From NCBI GenBank assembly GCA_020636005.1, contig JACJYR010000002.1, positions 434,001 to 498,000 of the forward strand: a stretch of 64,000 bases of DNA. The letters run 5' to 3'. This document shows, one piece after another, positions 1-9,162 of this stretch. Positions within the stretch are counted from its first letter, which is position 1. Each line of letters opens with the position of its first letter. Position numbers and translations under genes: made by a program. Source of the stretch: Lewinellaceae bacterium (lineage in GTDB: Bacteria > Bacteroidota > Bacteroidia > Chitinophagales > Saprospiraceae). The notes beneath the pieces are model-generated. The model ran no database searches and was not told where the DNA came from. It saw only the letters and a list, made by a program, of their open reading frames with translations.

Positions 1-2
1 TT

Positions 3-581
3 CCGTCCGCCGACGAAAAAGCCGCCCTGTACGAATACGACCTCGTCGTGCTCGACATTACCCTGCCCGGCGGCAACGGGCTGGATGTGCTGCGAACGCT
101 GAAAAAAACGCACCCCGAAACCGGCGTTCTCATCCTCTCCGCCAAAAACTCGCTCGAAGACAAAATCACCGGCCTCGACCTCGGCGCCGACGACTACCTC
201 ACCAAACCTTTCCACCTCTCCGAACTCAACGCACGGGTGAAGGCGCTGGTCCGCCGCCGTTTTTTCCAGGGCAGCCCGACCATCCTTTTTGAGGAAATCG
301 AAATCGACCCGTCGAACAACGTCATGAACATCAACGGACAGCCCGTCGAACTGACCAAAAAGGAATACGACCTGCTGCTCTATTTCATCACCAACCAAAA
401 CCGGGTACTGACCAAAGCCGCCATCGCCGAGCACCTCTGGGGCGATTACATGGATTTGGCAGATAACTTCGACCTCGTTTACAGCCACATTAAAAATTTG
501 AGGAAAAAAATCGTGCAAAATGGCGGGCGGGACTATATCAAAACCGTTTACGGCATGGGGTATAAATTCACCGGTGAATGA
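3..581 (+). CDS. OmpR/PhoB-family response regulator (5' end outside the window)
   Basis: DNA-binding response regulator of a two-component system, acting in the cytoplasm as a phosphorylation-controlled transcription factor. The open frame runs in from the left window edge, so the first residues of the receiver are missing; the GTG at 48 is internal. The visible receiver part has the phosphoacceptor Asp (codon 54-56, context VVLDITLPG) and the conserved Lys in LTKPF. The C-terminal half is a winged-helix effector (EYDLLLYFITNQNRVLTK, then YIKTVYGMGYKF at the end), typical of OmpR/PhoB proteins. It ends 94 bases before the sensor kinase on the same strand, with a strong hairpin in the gap, so the two form a pair. 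The target genes cannot be read from sequence; the adjacent TonB-dependent receptor is a reasonable guess. Confidence 0.95.
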   Translation, partial: PSADEKAALYEYDLVVLDITLPGGNGLDVLRTLKKTHPETGVLILSAKNSLEDKITGLDLGADDYLTKPFHLSELNARVKALVRRRFFQGSPTILFEEIEIDPSNNVMNINGQPVELTKKEYDLLLYFITNQNRVLTKAAIAEHLWGDYMDLADNFDLVYSHIKNLRKKIVQNGGRDYIKTVYGMGYKFTGE

Positions 582-592
582 AAATACTTTTT

Positions 593-665
593 AACACGGA
601 GGCACGGAGGCACTTAGAAACACAGAGATTGTTCGTGTCCCTCTGTGCCTCCGTGCCTCCGTGTT
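593..665. repeat. Long perfect hairpin (REP-like, family A variant)
   Basis: Two 21-base arms (593-613 and 645-665) are exact reverse complements, built from a repeated cacggaggcac word, around a loop of about 31 bases. It lies between the response regulator and kinase genes and overlaps the GTG at 661, which argues for the ATG at 676 as kinase start. Its layout resembles the cacataggcacatag hairpins at 7024, 9061 and 9667. It may act as an mRNA stabiliser or attenuator between the two genes, or simply be a dispersed REP. Confidence 0.7.
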
Positions 666-675
666 TTGTAAAATC

Positions 676-1920
676 ATGAAGTTACTCGAAAAAAACAACC
701 GCATCTTCATCCGCTTCACGGCGCTGCTGCTGCTGTTCGGCAGCGTGCTTTTTTATCTCACCGTCAACTGGATTGCCCGCTCAGAGATTGACGAAAAACT
801 AGCAGTGAACCAGCAGCGGGCCATTGGGTTATTGGCCGACGGCAAGCCGGCGCCGCAATTTGCGCCCATCGTGGAGGTGGAAATTTTAGCGAAAAAAACA
901 GGGGGCCCGATGGGCTATGCAGACACCATGATTTTCGACCCCGTGGAGCAGGAGGAAGAGCCATACCGGCAACTCGTTTCCGAGGTCGAAATCGACGGTA
1001 AAATTTACCGCATCACCAACCGCACTTCGCTGCTGGAATCGGAAGACTTGATACTGGCAATCGGCAGTTGCACGGCGGCGCTGGCACTGCTGCTCTTCAC
1101 CTGGATGTACAGTCGTTCTTCGAAGCGACTGTGGGAGCCGTTTCAACAACAACTGGATGCCCTGAAGCAGTTTTCGCTGGCGCAAAGCGAACCCCTCGCA
1201 CTGGCTTCGAGCGAGGTCGAAGAATTTGAGGATTTGAAATCCGCCCTCCAACAACTTACCGAAAAAGTACGCCTCGACTACCGCAACCTGAAAGAATTTA
1301 CCGAAAACGCCAGCCACGAAATCCAGACCCCACTCGCCATCATCCGCTCGAAAATCGAACAACTCGTTGAGAATGAGGCTTTCAGCGACGAACAAATGGC
1401 AGCGCTCGGCACGGTGTACGATGCCGTCAACCGCCTCAGCCGCCTCAACCAAAGCCTGCTGCTGTTGGCCAAAATCGAAAACCGGCAGTTTGGGCAAACC
1501 ACCGAAGTACGGTTCAACGACCTCATCCGGGAACAGGTGGACTTGCTCGGCGAACTCACCGACGCCAAAAACTTGCAGCTGCAAACGGAGCTTTCGGAGC
1601 CGCTGACCGCTACCGCCAACCGCCCGCTGGTGGAGATTTTAATCAAAAACCTGCTGGAAAATGCCATCCGCTACAGCCGGCCCGGCGACCAAATTTTGAT
1701 AAAAACCACCTCCGGAAACCTCACCTTCAGCAACCCCGGCCAGGTCGCCATCGAGCAACCGGAGCGACTGTTCGAGCGCTTTCAGAAGCAGGGCAACCAC
1801 GGCTCGTCGCTCGGACTGGGCCTTGCGATTGTCAGGGAAATTTGCGGGGTGTACGGGTGGGAAGTGAGGTACGCTTTCCGGGATGAGCGGCATTTATTCA
1901 GCGTTTTTTTAAAAAAATAA
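676..1920 (+). CDS. Two-component sensor histidine kinase
   Basis: Inner-membrane sensor kinase, partner of the upstream response regulator. The ATG at 676 is chosen over the GTG at 661 because the latter lies in the hairpin arm. The protein has about 414 residues: a first membrane helix near residues 10-30, a periplasmic segment of roughly 95 residues, a second helix near 127-147, then a HAMP-like linker. The dimerisation domain carries the phosphoacceptor His (about residue 214, context ENASHEIQTPL). The HATPase_c domain has the N-box (IKNLLENAIRY) and a glycine-rich LGLGLAIV box. Domain order and size match BaeS/CusS-like kinases. The short periplasmic loop gives no clue to the ligand; metal or envelope-stress sensing would be typical. 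Confidence 0.93.
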   Translation: MKLLEKNNRIFIRFTALLLLFGSVLFYLTVNWIARSEIDEKLAVNQQRAIGLLADGKPAPQFAPIVEVEILAKKTGGPMGYADTMIFDPVEQEEEPYRQLVSEVEIDGKIYRITNRTSLLESEDLILAIGSCTAALALLLFTWMYSRSSKRLWEPFQQQLDALKQFSLAQSEPLALASSEVEEFEDLKSALQQLTEKVRLDYRNLKEFTENASHEIQTPLAIIRSKIEQLVENEAFSDEQMAALGTVYDAVNRLSRLNQSLLLLAKIENRQFGQTTEVRFNDLIREQVDLLGELTDAKNLQLQTELSEPLTATANRPLVEILIKNLLENAIRYSRPGDQILIKTTSGNLTFSNPGQVAIEQPERLFERFQKQGNHGSSLGLGLAIVREICGVYGWEVRYAFRDERHLFSVFLKK

Positions 1921-2116
1921 ACCGGGTCGGCACCGTCTCCAGATTCTTTCCAGATTCTTATAACATCTTGCCAACAAGTACATCGCCGTGGCTCATCTGT
2001 TTTGCAGCTTTCGCTAAAAGGCATAGGCAGCATTAAAAGCCATGCGGAGGGCTTTTTTGCAATTATATTACTGATAATCAATAAGTTTTGTTTTTTTAAT
2101 TAACATATCTCCCGCC

Positions 2117-4489
2117 ATGAAAACAATCCTCTTCCTCGCATTATTTGCCCAGTTCTTTGCGCAGTTTTCCTTCTCCCAAACCGCCACCCTCAAAGGCAAA
2201 TTAACCGACGCCGCCACCGGGGAAACCCTCCCCGGCGTCAACATCATTTTGGAAAAAACAAAAGCCGGGACGGTGACCGATGAGAACGGGATTTTTACCA
2301 TTTCGGATTTAAAACCCGGCACTTACACCCTGACTTTTTCCTACCTCGGTTTCACCAAAAAGAAACTGGAAAACCTGACCGTTTCTGCCGGGCAGGTGCT
2401 GGACATCGGCACCGTCGAAATGGAAGAAGAAGCCATCCCGTTGAGCCAGGTCACGGTGACGCCGGGCAGTTTTTCCATCATGGGCGAAGGCAAACTTTCC
2501 CGCCAAACACTGACGGCCCAGGATTTGAAAAACATGTCGTGGGCGGAGGACATCACCCGTGCAGTATCGAGGCTGCCGGGCATTTCCTCGAGCGATTATT
2601 CCAGCCGCTTCTCGGTGCGGGGCGGCGAGGCGAACGAGGTGCTCATCACGCTCGACGGCATGGAACTCTACGAACCGTTCCACCAGCGGGACTACTCCGG
2701 CGGGCTGTTCAGCATCGTGGACATCGAGACGATTCAGGGCATCGAACTGATGACGGGCGGTTTTTCGGCGCCTTACGGTAACCGCCTCAGCGGGGTGTTC
2801 AATATGCGCACCAAGCACATCGCTGACAATGAACGGCACAGTAGCGTCGGCTGGAGCGTGATGAACGGGCGGGCCTACACTGACGGGAAATTTGCCCAAA
2901 ACAAAGGCACGTATATTTTTTCTGCCCGCCGGAGCATGCTTGATTTGCTGTTCCGGGCAGTGGGTGCGACGGAGAACCTGCCCTCGTTTTACGATGCGAT
3001 GGCGAAGGTGGAGTACCAGTTGAACCCAAAGCACATCCTGTCGTTTCACGCTATCCAGGCAGGGGACAAACTCAAAATCCGGGACATTTCAGACGACGGC
3101 AATTTTGATAAAAACGATACCAAATACGACAACACCTACGCCTGGCTGACGCTGAAATCTTTCTACACGCCCTCGCTTTCCTCCCGGACGCTGCTGTATT
3201 CGGGGCTGGTGACGCACAACCGGCAAGGCTCCTTTCACAAATACGAACCCTCGGACAAGGGCAATTTCTCGCTGTCCGACCAACGGGACTATTCTTTTTT
3301 TGGTGTAAAACAGGACTGGGACTGGCAGGCTTCCAACAAGCTGTTCCTGAATGCCGGCTTCGATGTACGGCCGCAAAAAGCCAGTTTCGACTACCTGATG
3401 GATTTGGCGGAACTGCGGGCTGATTCCAACGAAGTCCTCTACGACTACCCCCGGGTGACGGACGTGAACAAGGACGTGTCCGGCCTGCAAACGGCAGTCT
3501 ATCTCTCCGGGCGTTTCAAAATTTTACCCAAACTCATCATGGAATCGGGGCTGCGCTACGACCATGCCTCCTACACCGGCGACGATTTGGTCAGCCCCCG
3601 TGTGAGCCTGGCCTATGCTTTTGGTAAAAACACCTTCCTGCGGGGCGCCTGGGGCTATTATTACCAAACGCAGTTCATGGACAACCTCGAAGTCAACGAC
3701 GGCATCACGGAATACAATCCGGCGGAGTTGGCAAAACACTACGTCCTGGGCTTCGAACATTTGCTCAAAAACGGCATCAACCTCCGGGTCGAGGCGTATT
3801 ACAAAGACTATTCGCACGTAAGCCCGATTTCACAAAATACCCGTGACCACCTCGAAATTTTCCCCGAGCAGCGCAACGACTACCTGCGGGTGCACTACAA
3901 CGGCTCCGAGGCGAAAGGCATTGAGTTTTTCCTGAAATACGACCAGGGCGGCAAGTTTTCCTGGTGGTTGAGCTACGCCTTGGCGAAGGCCACGGACGAC
4001 GTGCGCTACATCGAATTCAATGGCTTGCTGCAAAAACGCACTGGCGACGTGCCCCGCCTCAACGACCAGCGCCACACCATCTACGCCGACCTGAATTACC
4101 GCCCGAACCAGAAATGGCACTTCAGTTTTTCCTGGCAATATTACCGGGGTTGGCCTCGAACGGACTATACGTACCACTACCAAATCCTGCCAAATGGCGA
4201 CTACCATTTTTACCCGGTGCATGGCGAGTTCAACGGCGTCATTTACCCGGCCTACCACCGCATGGACGTGCGGGCGAACCGGCGGTTTGACCTACAAAAC
4301 AGCCATATCACGGTGTTTCTGCACGTCATCAATATTTACAACCGGAAGAATTTGAAGAAATTCGACCTAGACACCCGCAACGATGCCGGCGAGTACTCGA
4401 TTGACGAAAACGGGAATTATGTGCCGTTCCACGACGACACTTACTGGTTTGGGTTGTTGCCGGTGATAGGGGGGGCGTGGGAGTTTTAA
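2117..4489 (+). CDS. TonB-dependent receptor with carboxypeptidase-regulatory N-terminal domain
   Basis: Outer membrane receptor of 790 residues that should import a large or scarce substrate using energy from TonB. After a signal peptide ending at FSFSQ there is a carboxypeptidase regulatory-like beta-sandwich (about residues 25-105: GKLTDAATGETLPGVNI and TVTDENGIFTISDL), then a plug domain (about 120-225, with the RLPGISSSD and SVRGGEANEVLITLDGMEL motifs) and a 22-strand-type barrel to the C-terminus. No SusD partner follows, so this is not a typical SusCD glycan locus. The upstream two-component pair on the same strand may control it. Its stop overlaps by four bases the stop of the convergent gene at 4486-6912. 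Confidence 0.9.
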   Translation: MKTILFLALFAQFFAQFSFSQTATLKGKLTDAATGETLPGVNIILEKTKAGTVTDENGIFTISDLKPGTYTLTFSYLGFTKKKLENLTVSAGQVLDIGTVEMEEEAIPLSQVTVTPGSFSIMGEGKLSRQTLTAQDLKNMSWAEDITRAVSRLPGISSSDYSSRFSVRGGEANEVLITLDGMELYEPFHQRDYSGGLFSIVDIETIQGIELMTGGFSAPYGNRLSGVFNMRTKHIADNERHSSVGWSVMNGRAYTDGKFAQNKGTYIFSARRSMLDLLFRAVGATENLPSFYDAMAKVEYQLNPKHILSFHAIQAGDKLKIRDISDDGNFDKNDTKYDNTYAWLTLKSFYTPSLSSRTLLYSGLVTHNRQGSFHKYEPSDKGNFSLSDQRDYSFFGVKQDWDWQASNKLFLNAGFDVRPQKASFDYLMDLAELRADSNEVLYDYPRVTDVNKDVSGLQTAVYLSGRFKILPKLIMESGLRYDHASYTGDDLVSPRVSLAYAFGKNTFLRGAWGYYYQTQFMDNLEVNDGITEYNPAELAKHYVLGFEHLLKNGINLRVEAYYKDYSHVSPISQNTRDHLEIFPEQRNDYLRVHYNGSEAKGIEFFLKYDQGGKFSWWLSYALAKATDDVRYIEFNGLLQKRTGDVPRLNDQRHTIYADLNYRPNQKWHFSFSWQYYRGWPRTDYTYHYQILPNGDYHFYPVHGEFNGVIYPAYHRMDVRANRRFDLQNSHITVFLHVINIYNRKNLKKFDLDTRNDAGEYSIDENGNYVPFHDDTYWFGLLPVIGGAWEF

Positions 4490-6912
4490 AACTTATAACT
4501 CACCCCCAGCGTCACTACCTGCGTTTCATAAAAATTCTCATACACCACATCGAAGCCTTCATTGGTGATTTCCTGCTTCAGGCCGTAACGGTTCAACAGG
4601 TCGGTGGCAGCGAGCATGACTTCGCCTTTACCGGCAAAAACGGTTTTTTTGATGCCCACGTCCAGCGACGAACGGGCGAACTGCCGGCCCTGCGGGATGT
4701 TTTTCGGCGCATCGTAAATGAAGCTCAACTGGATTTGGGTCTGCTTCGGCAAGGTCAGCAGCGAGTTGATTTTCAGGCTCCAGGTGTTGTCCTCCGATGC
4801 CTGGATTTGGAAGGGGCGCACCGTTGGGAACAGCAGCGTACCGGAGAAGGCGTCAATCGAATTCACGTACCAGTTGAAGCTCCCGTTGGCCTTCCAGAAC
4901 GGCGTGATAGTTTGCGAAAGCAACAACTCCACGCCCGTATTGGTGGCGCTGCCGACGTTCTCGTAGATGCGGTTGATGATGTCGTATCCGGCGGCGGACT
5001 GGTCGATGTCGTAAATGCGCAGGAACGGCGAATCGATGATGCGGTGGTAGCCGGAAATGAACGCCGAGCCGCTTTCCCATGCATTTTTATATGCCAACTC
5101 AAAGGTCTGCGTGAACTGCGGGCGCAGGTACGGGTTGCCGACTTTCAGCAATTCCGGGTCGTCGTATTTGGCAAAAATGCGCAGTTCCGGCTCGCCTGGC
5201 CGGTCCACCCGGCGGTTGTAAAATGCCGAAAAACTGTTGCGCTCGTTGATTTTATAGGAAAAACGGACGTTGGGGTACAGCTTGAAATAATCGTAGGCAT
5301 CGTTCTGGTCGTAGTAAATATTGTCGGGCGAGAGGTTGTAAAAAACGTCGGTCTGCTCCGCCCGCAGGCCCGCTTCGAGGTCGAATTTTTCCTTTTCCCA
5401 CACGTAGTTCAGGTAGCCGGCGTAAATGCTCTCGCCCCATTTCGACCGGTCGCCCAGCCCCGGATAGATGACCGACTCGGCCCCCTGCCCGATGGTGTAG
5501 GTAATCGGAATCCGGCGGATTTGCAGCTTCGCCCCGCCCTCGAGACGGCCGCTGCGCAGTGGTTTCACATAGTCCAACAGCAGCGTAGTCGTGTGTTCGA
5601 TGGCGACCAGGTGCGTGGTATCGAACGACTGCCGGACGATGGAACTGTCGATGAGTTTGTACTCCTCGTCCTCCCATCCACGGGTGTACTGGGCGCTGAA
5701 TTTCAGCTCGTGGCCCGGCCCGTCGAAGGCGTGGCGGTAGTCGGCCCGGTAGTTCATATAGCCGGTTATTTCCTCCTCCCGCCAGTGCCAGTAGCGGTTG
5801 CGGGCGTCGGAGAGCAGGTCAACATAGGCCACCTGCGCCGTGTCCACATGCCGCTCCCGGTCGAAGATGCCGGAGACGGAAATCGTGTTGCGTTCGTCGA
5901 GCGTGTAATCGATGCCACCTTTGATGATGAACTGCGTCTGCTTCCGGTTTTCGGGCACTTGCGATGCGATGATGCGGCCGTCGTCGTAAAAGCGGGTGTT
6001 GAATTCGTTGTTCGGCAGGCGCTCCTGCCGCAGCACTTCACCTTGCAGGAATGCATGGATTTTATCGTTGCGGTAGTTGAGGTTCAGGCTGGGGATGTAC
6101 TTTGGATTTAATGAAAAACTGCCCAGGTCCGTTGGCAAATCCGCCTTGCGTTTGGCGAGCTGGCCAAGGCCAAGGCGCAGGCCCACGTCGCCGTTCCAGC
6201 CCGATTTTTTTTCTTTTTTGTAAATGATGTTGATGATGCCCGCCATGCCCGAAGCGTCGTATTTCGCCGACGGGTTGTTGATGATTTCGATGCGCTCGAT
6301 GTTGGCGGCGGGGATGTTGGCGAGTCCTTTCTGGTTGCCAAACCCCGTGAGGCTCGACTGTTTTCCATCTATCAAAATGGCCACTTTGTCGCTGCCCCGC
6401 AGTTCGACCTTGCCCTCCTGGTCCACGGCGATGCCGGGCAGTGCTTTCATGGCATCCAAAACAGAGCCGACCGATTGGGCAAAATTGTCCTCGATGTCGA
6501 AGGTTTTTTTGTCCAAACCCGAAGCGACGACGGCCCGTTTGGCCTCCACCACCACCTCGTTGAGTTGAGCCGTTTCGGTTTCCAGCTTGATTTTACCGAG
6601 GTCGAAAATGTTGTTTTTTTCGCCCACCAAAACGGGCAGGGTGGCAAGCGTGTAGCCGATGAAGGAGCATTGAACCTGGTAACTGCCCTTTTCGACGCCT
6701 TCGAAAATAAACTTTCCAGCATCGTCGGTGAGGGTTCCCGACACCATTTGGCCGTCAGCGGCGGTATTCAGCACGACCGTGGCATAGGGGAGCGGTTCGT
6801 TGGTTTGGGCGTCCAGCAAGTGGCCGGCAATGGTGGCTTTTTGCTGCGCAAACGCCGTTGAAAACAAGGTAAAAAGCAATATCGTGAGGGTGTACAATCG
6901 CATTGGATACAT
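4486..6912 (-). CDS. Outer membrane beta-barrel protein, TonB-dependent receptor-like
   Basis: 808-residue outer membrane protein with a signal peptide ending near STAFAQ. The start is ATG 6912 or, equally possible, the in-frame ATG at 6903. Residues about 25-110 are a carboxypeptidase regulatory-like domain. A plug-like region follows (LDAMKALPGIAVDQEGKV; IERIEIINNPSAKYDASG), characteristic of the Bacteroidota 'outer membrane protein beta-barrel family' receptors with a degenerate plug. The rest is a long barrel rich in alternating aromatic strands, ending in TLGVSYKF as expected for insertion by the Bam machinery. The substrate is unknown. A -7-like element (TACTTTTG) lies just upstream of the start. 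Confidence 0.88.
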   Translation of the reverse strand: MYPMRLYTLTILLFTLFSTAFAQQKATIAGHLLDAQTNEPLPYATVVLNTAADGQMVSGTLTDDAGKFIFEGVEKGSYQVQCSFIGYTLATLPVLVGEKNNIFDLGKIKLETETAQLNEVVVEAKRAVVASGLDKKTFDIEDNFAQSVGSVLDAMKALPGIAVDQEGKVELRGSDKVAILIDGKQSSLTGFGNQKGLANIPAANIERIEIINNPSAKYDASGMAGIINIIYKKEKKSGWNGDVGLRLGLGQLAKRKADLPTDLGSFSLNPKYIPSLNLNYRNDKIHAFLQGEVLRQERLPNNEFNTRFYDDGRIIASQVPENRKQTQFIIKGGIDYTLDERNTISVSGIFDRERHVDTAQVAYVDLLSDARNRYWHWREEEITGYMNYRADYRHAFDGPGHELKFSAQYTRGWEDEEYKLIDSSIVRQSFDTTHLVAIEHTTTLLLDYVKPLRSGRLEGGAKLQIRRIPITYTIGQGAESVIYPGLGDRSKWGESIYAGYLNYVWEKEKFDLEAGLRAEQTDVFYNLSPDNIYYDQNDAYDYFKLYPNVRFSYKINERNSFSAFYNRRVDRPGEPELRIFAKYDDPELLKVGNPYLRPQFTQTFELAYKNAWESGSAFISGYHRIIDSPFLRIYDIDQSAAGYDIINRIYENVGSATNTGVELLLSQTITPFWKANGSFNWYVNSIDAFSGTLLFPTVRPFQIQASEDNTWSLKINSLLTLPKQTQIQLSFIYDAPKNIPQGRQFARSSLDVGIKKTVFAGKGEVMLAATDLLNRYGLKQEITNEGFDVVYENFYETQVVTLGVSYKF

Positions 6913-6932
6913 TTTTTTTGGTCAAAAAAAGG

Positions 6933-6940
6933 CAAAAGTA
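6933..6940 (-). promoter_or_regulatory. Candidate -7 promoter element (TACTTTTG) for the 4486-6912 gene
   Basis: The octamer fits the Bacteroidota TAnnTTTG -7 consensus and sits about 20 bases upstream of ATG 6912. I do not see a good TTTG element at the -33 position, so this rests on one half of the promoter only. Confidence 0.35.
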
Positions 6941-7023
6941 GCAGGCAATTCTGGAGGAAATTTGGAAATGAGGAGTTTCCGGTAAAAATGGTGTTGCCCC
7001 TAAAACTTAAAGGGATATTTTTT

Positions 7024-7111
7024 AAACACAATAGGCACATAGAAAACATAGTTTGCTCCGGCTTTCGCCGAAGGCGAAAAAGACTATGTGGCCCATGTGC
7101 CTATTGTGTTT
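7024..7111. repeat. Solo family-A hairpin repeat
   Basis: Imperfect long palindrome: left arm aaacacaataggcacat, right arm atgtgcctattgtgttt, with a small inner palindrome around ttcgccgaaggcgaa. Same architecture as the hairpins at 9061 and 9667 that bound the GxxExxY gene, but here no gene is enclosed. It lies between divergent genes, in the upstream region of both. Confidence 0.7.
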
Positions 7112-7212
7112 CAAAAAAATGAAATATTTCCACCCCTCCAATATTCCTCCAGAATCACCCCTCATCTTTGCACCATCAAAAAAAAATTTTTCATTTACCA
7201 AAATTGATAATC

Positions 7213-7671
7213 ATGAAGTATTTATTGTTAGTTACCGTGCTCACGTTCGGGTTTTTCTCTAGCTCCTGCGCCCAAAAACAGGCAGCACCAGCCGCCGTGC
7301 AGAGTGCCTTCAAGGCCAAATTTGCTGATGTGCAAAAAGCGAAGTGGGAAATGGAGGACGAAGGCGAATGGGAAGCCGAATTCAAAATGAACGGCAAGGA
7401 AATGTCCGCCAATTTCAAAGCCGACGGCACCTGGCTCGAAACGGAAACGGAAATCAAAACCGCCGACCTGCCGCAAGCCGTGAAGGACGCCATCGCCGCC
7501 CAGTTCTCCGGTTACAAAATGGAAGAAGCCTCACTGGTGGAAACGCCGGATATGGCTGCCGCCTACGAAGTGGAACTGGAAAAGGGCGAAACGACCATCG
7601 AGGCGCTGTTCAAAGCCGACGGGACGCTGGTCAAGCAGAAAGCGGAGTCGGAAGACGACGACAAAGACTGA
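7213..7671 (+). CDS. PepSY-like secreted protein
   Basis: 152-residue exported protein; the ATG at 7213 is chosen because the signal peptide (MKYLLLVTVLTFGFFSSSCA) begins there. The SSSCA end could be a lipobox. The mature part contains two copies of a PepSY-like unit, each with an 'AVQ/DA...' helix, a W/Y-E-A/V-E-hydrophobic strand and a '.LFKADGT.' hairpin (around FKADGTWLETE and FKADGTLVKQ). This matches the small Bacteroidota PepSY-like (DUF2874) periplasmic proteins. Their role is not established; binding of a ligand or inhibition of a protease are suggested for the wider PepSY superfamily. The C-terminus is very acidic (ESEDDDKD). A stem-loop terminator follows at 7691. Confidence 0.75.
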   Translation: MKYLLLVTVLTFGFFSSSCAQKQAAPAAVQSAFKAKFADVQKAKWEMEDEGEWEAEFKMNGKEMSANFKADGTWLETETEIKTADLPQAVKDAIAAQFSGYKMEEASLVETPDMAAAYEVELEKGETTIEALFKADGTLVKQKAESEDDDKD

Positions 7672-7690
7672 TTTTCAGCGAATCAAATTT

Positions 7691-7723
7691 AAGTATCCCG
7701 GCAGCCGGGATGCTTATTTTGTT
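7691..7723 (+). terminator. Rho-independent-type terminator after the PepSY-like gene
   Basis: An 11-base stem (aagtatcccgg pairing with ccgggatgctt, one G-U pair) with a 3-base loop is followed by a T-rich tail (attttgttt). It begins 20 bases after the stop codon and separates this gene from the efflux operon. Confidence 0.7.
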
Positions 7724-7797
7724 TAAATCCCAAATTGGTGACCTGCCAACGTTTCTCAATCCTTTTAGAAACTACCTTTCGGAAAATTCCTGGTTTC

Positions 7798-9036
7798 ATG
7801 CTGCTTACTCCCCGCTTTGTCTTATTGTTTTCCTTTTTGGTAACTGGCACTCAAGCTTGGGCGCAAACCCTGCAATTCTACCTTGATGCAGCCTTTGCCA
7901 CCAATCCGGCGGTGCAGGAAAACCGGAACCTCAGCGCCATCGCCGAACTGGAAATTTCAAAAACGAAGGCCATTTACAAAATGCCCGAATTCAGCGCCAC
8001 TGCCAACTTGCTGTACGCACCAGTGGTCGAGGGGGTGGGTTATGACGAGGCCATCACCAACGGGGCGCTCTACTCCGGCCAGTTCAACCTTAACATGCCG
8101 CTGTTCACCGGCCCGCAATTCGATGCGCAGGTGAAAAACAGCCTTGTCAACCAGGAAATTTACCATCAAAATACAGCGCTTTCGCAGCACGACCTCGCCC
8201 GGCAGGTGACCGAACAATTCATCCTTACCTGGCAAAACCAGGAACGAATCGCCACCACCCAACGCCTGCTCGACCTGTTGGCGGAGCAGGAAAAAGTTGT
8301 GCGGACTTTTGCTGAAAACGCCATCCTCTCGCAGTCTGACGTGCTGTTTTTTACCATCGAAAAAGAAAACCAGCAACTCGCCCTGCGGGATTTTCAGATG
8401 GCCTACCGGCAAGGGTTGTCCTCGCTGTACCTGCTTTGCGGCAAAGTGGATACCACCTACACCGAACTCCAACAGCCGGACATCCAACTCAAAGCCGATA
8501 CCGCCGGGATGTCTAACTTTTTGAAAATCTATGGGTTGGACAGTCTGCTGGCAACAAGCAACCAGGAACTGTCAGAGATGAAATACCGCCCGCAGGTTTC
8601 CGCTTTCGCCAATTATGGCCTAAATGCCATCATGCTGAAAGACATTTACAAGAAATTCGGCTTCAGCGTGGGCGTCAATTTTTCGATGACCATTTTCGAT
8701 GGCAACCAACGGGAATTGACCCGCCAGCAAACGCAATTGGCGCAAATGACCAGCGGCGTGCAGCGGGATTTCCAGACCAAACAGGTGGAGCAGCAGCGGC
8801 TCATCGCCCTTCAACAAATCAACCTGCTGGATGGCAAAATCGAAGCCGTGCAGCGGCAGCTTGCCGACTATGAAACTTTGTTGAAATTTTACCGGGAACG
8901 CATTGTCCGGGGCGAGCTTTCGGTGAACGATTACATGAATACAGTTAAGTCATTCGCAGCGGCGCAGGCGGATTTTATTTCGCTGAAAACGTCGAGGCTG
9001 CTGCTGGTGAACAATTATAATTATTGGAATTGGTGA
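7798..9036 (+). CDS. TolC-family outer membrane efflux protein
   Basis: Outer membrane channel component of a tripartite efflux system, about 412 residues. The ATG at 7798 is chosen over the GTG at 7735 because a standard signal peptide (MLLTPRFVLLFSFLV...AWA) starts there. The mature protein shows the two-fold OEP repeat with long amphipathic helices (AELEISKTKAIYKMP; LARQVTEQFILTWQNQERI; second half LTRQQTQLAQMTSGVQRDF) separated by beta-strand segments. It heads an operon with the adaptor (9793) and the RND pump (11799), although mobile elements now separate the three. The substrate is unknown. Confidence 0.88.
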   Translation: MLLTPRFVLLFSFLVTGTQAWAQTLQFYLDAAFATNPAVQENRNLSAIAELEISKTKAIYKMPEFSATANLLYAPVVEGVGYDEAITNGALYSGQFNLNMPLFTGPQFDAQVKNSLVNQEIYHQNTALSQHDLARQVTEQFILTWQNQERIATTQRLLDLLAEQEKVVRTFAENAILSQSDVLFFTIEKENQQLALRDFQMAYRQGLSSLYLLCGKVDTTYTELQQPDIQLKADTAGMSNFLKIYGLDSLLATSNQELSEMKYRPQVSAFANYGLNAIMLKDIYKKFGFSVGVNFSMTIFDGNQRELTRQQTQLAQMTSGVQRDFQTKQVEQQRLIALQQINLLDGKIEAVQRQLADYETLLKFYRERIVRGELSVNDYMNTVKSFAAAQADFISLKTSRLLLVNNYNYWNW

Positions 9037-9053
9037 TGGAAACACGTGACTTA

Positions 9054-9112
9054 TTTTTTGAAACACATAGGCACATAGAGCACATAGTTTTTTCATTTGC
9101 CTTCGGCAAATG
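9054..9112. repeat. Left 59-bp inverted repeat of the GxxExxY cassette
   Basis: This stretch is the exact reverse complement of 9703-9761. It comprises the left arm and inner palindrome of a family-A hairpin (full hairpin about 9061-9148). It begins 18 bases after the tolC-like stop codon. Confidence 0.85.
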
Positions 9113-9162
9113 TGTCTTTAGCTATGTGTCCTATGTGCCTATGTGTTTAAAAAAAAATTGTG

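Noticed and set aside
4477..6111. 544-codon plus-strand open frame opposite the outer membrane barrel gene
   Set aside because: Exact antisense shadow of a gene with signal peptide and domain structure; composition (Val/Gly/Arg-rich) is that of a complement-strand frame.
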